Source of the DNA: an uncultured bacterium
GTDB taxonomy: Bacteria > Myxococcota_A > Bradymonadia > UBA7976 > VGTA01
Assembly (NCBI GenBank): GCA_943788935.1
Contig: CALSSE010000023.1
Span: 34,627 to 98,626 of the forward strand
DNA length: 64,000 bases
Direction: 5' to 3'
Positions within the stretch are counted from its first letter, which is position 1. Every line of letters begins with the position of its first letter. The position numbers were made by a program, and so were the translations under genes. The notes under the pieces were generated by a model that ran no database searches, was not told where the DNA came from, and saw only the letters and a list, made by a program, of their open reading frames with translations. Shown here in pieces: positions 51,273-61,800 of the stretch.

Positions 51273-52763
51273 ATGCCGATGTTAAGCTCTCCGAGATCTC
51301 AGATCATCTCACTCCTTATATTCTCCTCTCTTTTGGGGGCTTGTGGGGATCAAGAAAGACAAGAGAAGTGGTCACTAGAAGAACACTCACGTTCGCTCCG
51401 CAGCCATCATCACTGCTCCGCCCCTACGCCCGCAGCCTTCAGCCTACAAAAAAGCGGTGACGTCGATTGCAATGAGCGCATCGATACCGGTTACCAAGAT
51501 GGAGAACCGATCCCGATCTCAGTGATCACGGTGGAAGGGAAAGCGGCAGAACGTGAATCAGCGAACGCTTATTGGATCATGAAACAAGCGGCTCTCGCTG
51601 AGGGGGTTGATATACGAATCTCTACTGCGTTCCGTACATGGGATGAGCAGCAATACCTCTATAATTGTTATCAAAATCAAAACTGTAACAACGGGAATCT
51701 CGCAGCCCCTCCTGGCTATAGTAACCACCAAAGCGGACATGCCTTTGACCTTAATACTCATGTACCAACCGTCTTGACTTGGCTCCGTCAAAACGGCGAG
51801 CTCTTTGGCTTCGATGACCCCATTAGCAGTGAGCCTTGGCATTGGGAATGGTGGGGAGGTGGCCCGGGGGGTGGACCTTGTCAAGGCCAGCCTTGTGGAG
51901 AGCTTGGCCCCGATGGAGGGATCATCGATAATCAAGCGGCTTGCTTTCAGAAATTTGGTCCGGCGAACTATTGGCGTGACGTCTCTGGAGAAGGAGAAGG
52001 AGGCAGCTTCTATTGGACAAACGCCTTTGACTCTTCAACGCCAGATAATTGGGCCCGTTGGCATCTTCATTTTGTCGAGGCAGGAGAGTATCAAGTCGAG
52101 GTCAGCGTCTCAGAGTCATTCGGTATCTGTGCTGAGACCCCCTATATGATCAGACATAATGGGGGAGAATCGAGCGTGAGTCATGACCAATCATCAGGGG
52201 GGTATTGGCAGAGTCTTGGTGTGTTTTCTTTCTCTGTAGGAGGAGAACAATCGATCAATGTATATGACAACATTCCAGGTTGGACATTAAGTGATCAACA
52301 CATCACTGTAGACGCTGTTCGGCTGAGTCGTATTAGACCCGAGCCCGAGCCCGAAGCTGACCCCAACCCAGACACCGAAACTGACCCAGACACCGAAACT
52401 GACCCAGACACCGAAACTGACCCAGACACCGAAACTGACCCCGGCCCAGACACCGAAACTGACCCAGACACCGAAACTGACCCCGGCCCAGACACCGAGG
52501 CAGACCCTGACCCCAATCCTGAGACCGACCCAAGCCTAGAAACCAATGTAGATGTCAACACCAATACAGAGTCAACTGAAGACCAGATGGAGGGCGGGTC
52601 AACTCTCCCCTCTAATGGGAGTGATTATGGCTCACCGATGAGCTCTCCACCACCCGGAGGAGCAAGCTGTACCTCTTCTCCACGACGCTCCTCGAATCTA
52701 TGGCTGATATTCATATTACTGGGACTCTACAGAGCCCCCTTATTGAATCGACTCAAAACTTAA
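51273..52763 (+). CDS. VanY-like M15 D-Ala-D-Ala carboxypeptidase lipoprotein with golvesin-like domain
   Basis: Envelope peptidase. The signal peptide ends in lipobox LLGAC (C24). The M15 zinc peptidase domain (about 60-195) has the motif S150-N-H152-Q-S-G-H-A-F-D159 and EPWHWEW (E187, H190), giving the zinc ligands and catalytic Glu of VanY/VanX-type enzymes; the usual substrate is the D-Ala-D-Ala end of peptidoglycan stems. A beta-sandwich of golvesin C-terminal/CBM-like type follows (about 215-350, FGPANYWRDVS...YQVEVSVSES...ITVDAVRLSRI). Then comes an acidic PDTETD repeat linker. The C-terminus has a Cys, a hydrophobic segment (NLWLIFILLGLYRAPLL) and basic residues, like a sorting tail of the MYXO-CTERM kind. 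GGGAG 8 nt before the ATG supports the start. Confidence 0.88.
   Translation: MPMLSSPRSQIISLLIFSSLLGACGDQERQEKWSLEEHSRSLRSHHHCSAPTPAAFSLQKSGDVDCNERIDTGYQDGEPIPISVITVEGKAAERESANAYWIMKQAALAEGVDIRISTAFRTWDEQQYLYNCYQNQNCNNGNLAAPPGYSNHQSGHAFDLNTHVPTVLTWLRQNGELFGFDDPISSEPWHWEWWGGGPGGGPCQGQPCGELGPDGGIIDNQAACFQKFGPANYWRDVSGEGEGGSFYWTNAFDSSTPDNWARWHLHFVEAGEYQVEVSVSESFGICAETPYMIRHNGGESSVSHDQSSGGYWQSLGVFSFSVGGEQSINVYDNIPGWTLSDQHITVDAVRLSRIRPEPEPEADPNPDTETDPDTETDPDTETDPDTETDPGPDTETDPDTETDPGPDTEADPDPNPETDPSLETNVDVNTNTESTEDQMEGGSTLPSNGSDYGSPMSSPPPGGASCTSSPRRSSNLWLIFILLGLYRAPLLNRLKT
52368..52505 (+). repeat. 18-bp in-frame tandem repeat encoding PDTETD
   Basis: Seven 18-bp units encode Pro-Asp-Thr-Glu-Thr-Asp (the last PDTEAD), with two Pro-Gly insertions. 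They form the acidic linker between the golvesin-like domain and the C-terminal hydrophobic tail. Confidence 0.95.
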
Positions 52764-52827
52764 CCGTTTTAACCCCAAACATCGCTCTAGCCTCAAGTTC
52801 CGCTCTAAGTTTAAACTCGATTTAGCC

Positions 52828-54111
52828 TCAGTTTCGGTCTCCAAGGGATAGGATGAGGGTCTGTGGCCGGTCTCCTTGGATCACCCAACGGATAAAGGCT
52901 AGCCCTTTGGCTGATCTAGCGGTCACTCGGTCTTTATCACCGAGGCTCTTTACGTGTCCGGCGATTGACCTCACCTCGGTTAAGGCGCTTGATGAGTCAC
53001 TAGTCACCGATTGAAATGAGGAGAGTGCTGAACCACTAGCGAGTAACCATAGCTCATCTTTCATTGATTGGTCGTTGACTAACCAAGCCTTATTTTGAGG
53101 TAGTATTATCGGCCGATCCGCTAGTATGCCTCCCGATCCTCTTAGGGGATAAATACGCTGAAGCTCTCCATCACTCAAGGCGAACAGATAGACGAATACA
53201 TCTTGATCACTCACCAGCTCAACCGTGAAAAGATCGCCTGACTTCAGCGAGTTAGCGCAACGCTTAACCTGACGTTTACCCGATTTACTTGGCATACACT
53301 TGAGCTGCGCTTCGATCGAATAAGTGCTCTTTTCACGCTCTCTGACTAAGGTTGGCCTCAGCTGTCGCTGTTGTCCGACCTCTAAATTAAGCTCACCATG
53401 ATCCGCCAAACCTGCTCTCTTCAGCTCATAACGATGTTTACCTGTCGGGAGCCATATATTGAGGGGAGTTCTACCAATAGAGACGTCATCTATTGTCAAG
53501 AGCGCTCTTAAAGGATCACTCTCCCACATCGTCCACGCTCCGCATTGGGCCCCGAGCGCATTCGTGTTGACCACCACGCGGTCTCGATGTCTACTCATAC
53601 TCTGACATCTCTCACAGCGTTGTAAGTATTGTTGCCAGCCTAACAGAGCTTGATGACAATCGTCTGCCTCATGGTTCCTCTTGTATAGGAGATGTCGGGT
53701 AGCCGCGATCAGTAAGAGATGGTCTTCATCTGGGTAGATCTTTTGGGCATGCTCATACCTCTCTAAGGCGGCGTTGAGTTTATTCTCTTTCATGAGCGAC
53801 CGACCCTCTATCACTAGAGCTCTCGCCTGATCAATGTTCACGCCTCTAGAGTTCGACTCTACCTGCCTTGATCGCGCGTGGTCGATCATTGATACTAGAG
53901 AATCCTCAGCGCTCTTGACCCTCTCTTCGCTGAGAACATATAGGGGACCGATAACCACCTCTCCGCTTCTTACAGGAGATCTTTCAGAAGGCTGCGGTGA
54001 AGAGCCACAACCGATGAGGAGAGACAAATGAAGACCATAACAGAGCAGGACAAGTCCTCTCGCTGAAACAACTGAAGCGGGGTCGCCGACTATTGCATTC
54101 ATCATAGGCAT
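52828..54111 (-). CDS. Lipoprotein with TPR-like helices, PEGA-like and DUF4384-like domains
   Basis: 427 residues, third gene of the minus-strand operon. Lipobox LLIGC (C35) follows a hydrophobic segment. Residues about 75-175 are helical with TPR character (LIEGRSLMKENKLNAALERYEHAQKIYPDE). About 200-255 resembles a PEGA domain (LLTIDDVSIGRTPLNIWLPTGKHRYELKRAG). About 285-360 matches the DUF4384 pattern (LKSGDLFTVELVSDQDVFVYLFALSDGELQRIYPL). From family knowledge, DUF4384 is often found with caspase-like (peptidase C14) domains, and a caspase-fold gene diverges from this operon. The ATG overlaps the kinase stop as TAATG. Function inferred only as a periplasmic partner of this module. Confidence 0.82.
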   Translation of the reverse strand: MPMMNAIVGDPASVVSARGLVLLCYGLHLSLLIGCGSSPQPSERSPVRSGEVVIGPLYVLSEERVKSAEDSLVSMIDHARSRQVESNSRGVNIDQARALVIEGRSLMKENKLNAALERYEHAQKIYPDEDHLLLIAATRHLLYKRNHEADDCHQALLGWQQYLQRCERCQSMSRHRDRVVVNTNALGAQCGAWTMWESDPLRALLTIDDVSIGRTPLNIWLPTGKHRYELKRAGLADHGELNLEVGQQRQLRPTLVREREKSTYSIEAQLKCMPSKSGKRQVKRCANSLKSGDLFTVELVSDQDVFVYLFALSDGELQRIYPLRGSGGILADRPIILPQNKAWLVNDQSMKDELWLLASGSALSSFQSVTSDSSSALTEVRSIAGHVKSLGDKDRVTARSAKGLAFIRWVIQGDRPQTLILSLGDRN

Positions 54112-55868
54112 TATTCTATTTCCTCTAAGACTTGATCAATGAGGGCTTGGGCATGAATGGTGGTGCTTATCTCTTGATCGTCAACCGAGGCTATGAGCTC
54201 ACCACACTCTTGATGTTTGACCTGATAGAGAACTCGCATTGGATCGGAGAGTCGCGTCAAGCATGGGGGGATTTGATCGATCTTGAAATCTAAAATCGCT
54301 CTCCCTAATGGATCTTGTAACAATAACTCGAATTGAGCGCCAATAGCATATCCCATCGCTGATGGTTTAGGCTTTAAGACGATTCTATACCGACTCACTG
54401 ATCGCTTTGGACCAAGCTGAGGGGAGCGGTCCTCGCTAAACACTGTAGACCGGTGAAGATCGGGAGAGAGCCGATCGACAGGTGACCCCATAAACCACAC
54501 CCCAATAATAAGCGCTGATATAGCACAGATAACCACTAATGGTAGGCTAGAGAAGAGTCCACTCGGTGATGCTGCCTCTCTCTCTGTTTTGACCTCAACT
54601 CTCTGCTCTTCAGCAGCGACCTGGGGAGAAGATAGAAAGTTCACACCGTCTTCAAGAGAGGTCGGCTTAAGATGTTGGGTGGCTTTAGAAGTTAGCGCAT
54701 CACGCTGACTGGTGAAGAGCTCATCAGGGGCCAGCGTCTCCTCCAAATCTTCTTGGTGAATAGAAAGGGAACCACTATGGGCTGAGGAGTGAGCTGAGGA
54801 GTGAGCTGAGGAGTGGGCTGAGGAGCGGGCTGTAGCCTCAAGCGTCACCATCGATGACTCAAACCCCAAATGCCTCACCGTCGAGGGTGATCGCTCTCCA
54901 ATCCTATCAATATTCAAAGATGAGATCTTGAGAGAATCGGTGCTCCTGGAATAGACTCTTGACCTCACTTGGTCTTCGCTGACCTTCCCCACTAATGATA
55001 GAGGAGGGGTCATCACCAATCCATCAACTCGCTCTCTTAATCCCTCCAGCTCATTGATGGCCTCCCTCATACTCTCGAATCGATCCTCTGGCTCTTTTGA
55101 TGTCATCTTAATGATGATCTCATAGAGAGCCTCAGCAGCCTCTCCCTCAACCCCTAGCGGAGGAGTAGGCTCATGCATCTGCTTATGCATCAGCTCAAAT
55201 TCATTCCCTCCTGTGTAGGGAGGTTCTCCATGAAGAGCGCTCCACGCGACTAGCCCTAAACTGTACTGATCACAGAGCGTACTCACTTTAGAGCTATCTT
55301 TAATCTGTTCAGGCGCCATATAAGCAGGTGTTCCGATGATGGCGCCACTCTTCGTAGCGCCTCCACCCTTCTGCTGAATGACCTTCGCGATCCCAAAATC
55401 GAGGAGTTTAATGACAGTTTGATGATAACCTGATCGGGAGACAGGGAGATGAACAAATAAGTTCGCTGGCTTCAAGTCTCGATGGATAATCCCCAACTGA
55501 TGAGCCTCATCTAAGACCGAAGCGACCTCAATCAATAAACCCAGGGTCTCTGCGGGGCTACAAGGAGAGTCTCGCAGATAGTCTTGAAGAGAGAGCCCAT
55601 TCAGTAGCTCGCTCACCAAAAAAGGATCACCAAATTCGCTCACTCCAAAGTCAAAGATCATCAGCGCTGAGGAGTGGCTGAGCTGCGAGGAGATCCGCGC
55701 CTCCTCTAGGAAGCGCTCTTTAATATGTGGACCAAAACCTACGGCATGTAACTGCTTGAGCGCGACTCGTCGATCGAGCATCCGATCATGAGCTTCATAG
55801 ACGGCACCATAACCGCCCTGTCCAAGCTGATTAATCAGCTCATATCGACCATTGACGACGTCAGTCAT
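54111..55868 (-). CDS. Transmembrane Ser/Thr protein kinase (PknB-like)
   Basis: 585 residues. Kinase domain about 8-275: glycine loop LGQGGYGAVYE, catalytic K38 in ALKQL, HRDLKPAN (129-136), DFG (157-159) and GTPAYMAPEQ of the activation segment are intact, so it should be active. A Ser-rich cytoplasmic linker (about 290-465) contains SSAH repeats and a possible phosphorylation-rich region. One transmembrane helix lies at about 472-492 (LPLVVICAISALIIGVWFMG). A periplasmic domain of about 95 residues with two cysteines follows and has no PASTA repeats. It starts by TAATG overlap with the giant gene upstream, and its own stop overlaps the next ATG, so the three proteins are probably made together. 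Confidence 0.95.
   Translation of the reverse strand: MTDVVNGRYELINQLGQGGYGAVYEAHDRMLDRRVALKQLHAVGFGPHIKERFLEEARISSQLSHSSALMIFDFGVSEFGDPFLVSELLNGLSLQDYLRDSPCSPAETLGLLIEVASVLDEAHQLGIIHRDLKPANLFVHLPVSRSGYHQTVIKLLDFGIAKVIQQKGGGATKSGAIIGTPAYMAPEQIKDSSKVSTLCDQYSLGLVAWSALHGEPPYTGGNEFELMHKQMHEPTPPLGVEGEAAEALYEIIIKMTSKEPEDRFESMREAINELEGLRERVDGLVMTPPLSLVGKVSEDQVRSRVYSRSTDSLKISSLNIDRIGERSPSTVRHLGFESSMVTLEATARSSAHSSAHSSAHSSAHSGSLSIHQEDLEETLAPDELFTSQRDALTSKATQHLKPTSLEDGVNFLSSPQVAAEEQRVEVKTEREAASPSGLFSSLPLVVICAISALIIGVWFMGSPVDRLSPDLHRSTVFSEDRSPQLGPKRSVSRYRIVLKPKPSAMGYAIGAQFELLLQDPLGRAILDFKIDQIPPCLTRLSDPMRVLYQVKHQECGELIASVDDQEISTTIHAQALIDQVLEEIE
54781..54828 (-). repeat. 12-bp in-frame tandem repeat encoding SSAH
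   Basis: Four 12-bp units (gctgaggagtga on the + strand, last two with one or two changes) encode Ser-Ser-Ala-His in the cytoplasmic linker of the kinase. Confidence 0.92.
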
Positions 55869-58800
55869 TAATCATTGCAACAATCCGGCTGACTATAAGT
55901 CACTTGTATCTCATGGGACATCCCCAAGTCGATGCCATCGTAATGAAGCCTCAAGATCATTAAGTGATCCTTAGAGAGCTCGCTAAGGTAACTTATCTGT
56001 AAACTCGACCCTCCGCTCACTTCGCCGAGTCGTATGTCATCACGCTTCGTGTCGAGTAACTCTAGGCGGTAGCCTTCGGGAAACTGCTCACTCATTGCAA
56101 GAGAGATGGTCGTCCGCTGTCCGCTCTTAGCCAGTACTTTATAGTCTGTATAGGTTGGTTCCTCAGATGAGCTGATGATAGTATAGATACCTCCATCACT
56201 GAGTAGGCAGGCAGAGACAAAGGATTCTTCACAAAGCGTGACTCCGGGGAGCGCCTCTGCTGTCTCGGGCCGGCCAAACCTAAAGGTGGCCGTTCCCGTG
56301 AGTTGACAGCCTTGGGGATCACTGCAGCTTGTCCCTTGGTAGAAGAAAGACCACTGCTGATTTAAGAGGGAAGTCCCTATTAGATAGCTCAAGGGCTCAT
56401 AGTTCAAGCTGTCATATTGGCTCTGATTCAACAGCAGAGGGATCGGAGCCGATTCACCTAGGCGAAGCTCAAGAGACTCGGCGTCAGCGGGCACATCTAG
56501 ACCCTCTATATTCATTGAGAAATACCCAAGACGGACCTCTTCACCAGCATAAGTGAACTGACCCTGATTATCTGTCGAGATCTGCTCAGCGAACAGGAGG
56601 GGGAGAGAGTGATCAGAGCTCTCTACCGCTCGGCGACCAAACAGCTGGTCGTGTGTCGGAGAGCCGTTATAGAGAGCGATCACATTCATAGAGGGGGTTG
56701 ACGACCCCGAGGCTAGAGACCTCTTATCAACGTAAAGGAGATCAGGCGTCCCGTCATTATTGAGGTCAGCGATAGCGCTGTCATAGACATTGATCAAGTC
56801 TGCTCCAGTGAACGGGTCGCTGCGTGACTCTACACTCTCCACGACTAAGTCTCCGTTAGAGCTTAAGGTCAAGTATACATGTTTTCGCCCTTCACTGAGG
56901 ATCACTCCTGGTCGTCTAAAACCATGCTCTGCGGTCTGCCAAACAGCGAGTTGAGCCTTGATGTTCTCCGAAGTAAATAAGAGTCCATGTACGGTCATTA
57001 GCTCACTTAAATCAATATTTGAACTGTTAGAGAGATTGAGAGTTGGCGCGTTGTGACCATCGTAGCAGATGAGGTCTATTTGCTGATCACCATCTTGATC
57101 TCCCACGCTGAGGGTATGTTTTGAGCAAGAGTGGTCGATCGAAGTCCATTGCGGACTCTCGGAGACGTACCTGAGCACTCCATGGTTACCGTATATTTCA
57201 TCACACTGACCTACATCGTCGCGAGAGACGCTTAAGCGCTCAAGGGGGCTGCTCGGCATATCATTGACTTCGACCCATTCTCGATTAATGTCGTTTTCTC
57301 TAATATCGCGGCCTCCTTCATAGATATGGATCACTGGCTCGCTAGCGGGCGTCTCAAAAGAACCATTATGCACCCAGATGAGGTCTTCTATCCCGTCACA
57401 GTTGAGATCAGCGCTCAATAGCTGATCGAGAGGGAGATCAGGTGTTGTTGTTTGTGGAAATGACTTCATCTCTCTCCACATGTACGCAGGTTCAGTATTT
57501 GCTCTAGGTAAGCCTCCTTCAGAGATGAATATTTGTTCATTGTTCGTCATCACTAGGTCTGGGTAGTGATCAGCGTTAAGGTCAATAATCATCATGCGAT
57601 TAGAGGTTGAGATCACTTGTGGATCATCAGCGCCATTGACTTGACCCACACTGTCAAAGCCTCCTGAGCTTTTTCCTAAGTATGTCTGCACTATATTAAG
57701 CGCAGGATTAGAGGAATGAACTGCCCAGGTAACGAGATCGAGCCTCCCATCTAAGTTGAGGTCAATAAGTTTAAAGTGATCTAAGGAGGACTCCTCTGTG
57801 AAGAGCTGCTCTTGAACACCAAAGGCGTCCTTCGTGACCTCATAAGATTTAATAATATGTGAGCGATTGTCCCATAACACCCCTCGATTACCCAGAGTGG
57901 CGAAAGAGACAGGAAGAGTGATATTCTCACCGAGTACATAAGAGGATGAGTCACTCTCAAAACCGCCTTGGTTATCGTTACGATAGACCTGCATGAGGAG
58001 CTCTGTCACTTCATTATTGGACCGTTCCCCTAAGAGGATGAGGTCTGGCTTCCCTTGACTCTCGAAAGATCCTAACGCTAACTGAACAGCCGATGAGTTG
58101 ACTCCATTAAGATTCGGCAGGTGCGTAAGATTAACTCCGCCCGCACCATCTTGCATCAGGTAGTACACCCTTTTCTCATCGGAAGATGTGTTGATTAAGA
58201 GCGCTGACTCCTCCTCACCATTCGACGATTCAGAGGAGAAGTCAGCGACCTTGAGATCTAATATACTCGCCCCATCACCTATTTCATCGGTGATCAATAA
58301 CTCTGACGGCTCAACAGTTTGGACACTCTCAAGGGTCAAATCAATTGAAAACACTTGTAAGTTCTTCCTATCTTCTAGAACAGTGAGCACAGAAATCTGA
58401 TTAGTTTGGCCGCTCTCCATAAAGTAAATTTCAGCGGGAATCTTTCCCCCTATGTTATCTGGGTCATGTTGTAAGTGAGCGATCTCGGTGATCGTGTTAG
58501 GGTTTGTACTAAAGCGATAAACAGACGTCTTGAAGTCGATTGGAAAGCTCACCATCACCAATGTTGAGCCATCACTGAGCAGCTTGCCGCTAAGACTCTC
58601 TCCCTTGTTGCCTGATTCAACATGATTTACGGAGACTTGACTCCCGCTCTCTTGGTGATTAACGATTTGAGTACAAGATGTTATGTCGTTACTAAGCCAA
58701 CAGACCGGGTAGTCGTCATGGCCACGAGGCGCCCACAGACGCTTAACAACTCCTACTCCTAAAAGTTTCGTAAAGTTTGATCCCTGTGAGTCGAAGGTCA

Positions 58801-61800
58801 AAGTACTGATGACCTCACCGTTATCATTCAGATCCTCTTGAATACGAATCCACTCTAGATTCTCGTTGGAATGAGAGGTAACCGCCAACAGAGAGGATCT
58901 TGCTATCTGCGTCTCCTCCATCTGACTTCGGTTAATATTGAGATCTACTATGATCTCATGATTTGAATTAGTGAAGAGAGCGACATCATAGGTTTGATCA
59001 TTAGCGTTTACCCCAAAGGTGTATCGTCCGTCTTCTTGACAGTCACCAGACATATCCCCTTGTTGATCGAAGACCTTAATATGAACGCTCGATTCTTCAG
59101 ATGTTACTGCTAAGCGAGCGCTCACCTCTGCCTCGCTATTCTTGGGGACGCTCACCTTGATCACTTGAGCAAAGCTATTGCCACCTAGGCAATCTACCCC
59201 CGCTACTCCTTGATTCAATGGAGAGGGGAAACGAGCACCTCTAATGCTAGCGTTAAAGTGAGCGAGGGCATCAGAGAAGGTCTGTGAATATTCACACGCT
59301 CGACCGATGCCATCTTGATCATGATCCTCCTGGCTAGCATTCCAAACCGTGGGGCAATTATCGATCGCGTTGACGAAGCCATCTTGATCATCATCATCGA
59401 GGTCAATCAGAGTATTTGTCTGTCCTCCCCCTTCTTCTCCTCCTTCGCTTTCGCCTTCTCCTCCTGAATCCCCTCCATTGTTACAAGCATTCGTTGCGTC
59501 AAATGGACAGGCGTCTGCGATATTGTCTTGTCCATCTCCATCCGCATCATAATCACATTGATCACCGATACCATCAGAGTCGAGATCTTGTTGGTAGAAA
59601 TTACCGACCAATGGGCAATTATCTAGAGGGTCTGGATAAGTATCCCCATCTCTATCTACCTCACAGAGGTCGCCTACTCCATTTCCATCTTGATCATGTT
59701 GATTCGGATTATTAACAGTAGGACAGTTGTCACCCTGTTCCTCTAATGAATAGATAAATGTATCTCCGTCTTGATCGTTGTCGCAGACGTCACCGGTTCC
59801 ATCCCCATCTTGATCCTCTTGACCGACATTCTTAAAACGAGGACAGTTATCGGAGAGGTCGCTGATGTCATCTCCATCAACATCTCCTTCACAGGTCCCC
59901 ACTATTTGCCAGGGGCATGGGTCTTCATTATTTCCTATCCCATCCCCGTCAATATCTGGGTCGCAAGCATCTCCCACGTTATCGTTATCTAAATTCGTGA
60001 GGATGCTTGACCAAAAGCCCGGGCAGTTATCATCACGATTTAAGATCCCATCCCCGTCGTGATCTAGCTCACATAGATCCCCCACTCCATTAAGATCATT
60101 ATCCGCTTGATCATTATTGGGGAGCTCTGGGCAATTATCGATGAAGTTATCATATTGATCCCCATCCATATTAGAGTCACAGGCATCACCGATCCCATCG
60201 AGGTCATAGTCAAGTTGCCGGTTGGGGACATATCGACAATTGTCGTTGGTGTTAATGACCCCATCACCATCTAGGTCTTCATCACAGAGATCAGGGGTAC
60301 CATCATTATCAAAGTCACCGCTTAGATCAAAGTAGCTCGGTGTATAGAGGTCAGGGCAAGGGTCCTCCTCATCAAGGACTCCATCGCTGTCGCGATCACC
60401 TTCACAAGCGGCTCCAACGCCTTCATTAACCTCATCTTGATCGCTGTTTACTGAGTTAGGGCAATTATCAACCTCATTGAGAATCCCATCACCATCGATA
60501 TCAGGATCACAAGCATCACCAAGGCTGTCACCATCAAGGTCACGATTACTCGCTGAGGGTACGTCGCTGCAGAGGTCGATCGCATTGGGGATTCCATCAT
60601 CATCGTTATCATCTTCGCAGAGATCACCTAAGAAATTAAAATTGAGGTCTTCTTGCCGAGGATTTGGAACCTGTAGGCAATTATCTTCAGCGTTGATCAC
60701 TCCATCTCCATCGAGATCAGAGTCACAGGCGTCTCCCCTACCATCTCCATCACTATCAGCTTGATCAGGGTTGCTCTGTAGAGGACAGTTATCGACGACC
60801 GGTGCATTAGAATCGCTCTCTGTAAGCTCATCACCATCGAGGTCATCATCACAGTGATCTCCTATCCCATCTCCATCAAAATCGTCTTGACCGGGGTTGG
60901 GGAAGGTCGGGCAGTTATCTAGCTCATTGGGGATCTCGTCGCTGTCAAGATCATCACCCTCACATGCGTCACCGATTCCATCATTATCAGAGTCCGCTTG
61001 GTCTGGATTAAACGCGCCGATGCAATTATCTAAGATCTCATCATCTTTAAGGACTACATTGGGGAGACCATCTCCATCGAGGTCGCTGTCACAGGGGTTA
61101 CCTTGACCATCTCCATCTTGATCGCTCTGATCATCGATCGCTACATAAGGGCAGTTATCAGTCGCGTTAGGGATCTGATCGAGATCGGGGTCCGCTTCGC
61201 AGATATCTCCGATTCCATTATAATCGGCATCGAGCTGAGTAGGGTTGGGGAGCTGAGGACAATTATCATCGCCGTTCACAAACCCATCATCATCAAGATC
61301 ATTATCACATGAGTCTCCCAAGCCGTCCCCATCTCGATCGAGCTGATCAGGGTTAGCGATAACTCTGCAGTTATCGAGGACATCATCCACCTCATCGTTA
61401 TCGCGATCAGCATCACACTCATCCCCTACTCCATCGTCATCAATATCGAGATTGTTCGGGTCATAGATATCGACACAGAGATCGGAGAGATCGGGAATGC
61501 CGTCACTATCACGATCTCCTTCACAGACTTCACCGGTCTCTGTGACCTCAGAAGCCTCTTGATCAGGGTTCACTTGATAAGGGCAGTTATCCTCCTCATC
61601 AGGGACAGAGTCCCCATCATCATCATCATCACACAGATCTCCAAGTCCATCTTCATCTAGGTCATATTGGTTAATATTAAAGACCTGGATGCAATTATCA
61701 AAGCTGTCATAGATCCCATCTTGGTCAGTGTCTAGAGCGCAAGCGTTACCGACGTTAAGGCCTGGCAGACTCGCTTGAGTCGGATTATAAACAGAAGGAC

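Noticed and set aside
52295..52564. Minus-strand VSVSGSVSVSG frames
   Set aside because: Antisense of the PDTETD repeat; periodic DNA keeps several frames open.
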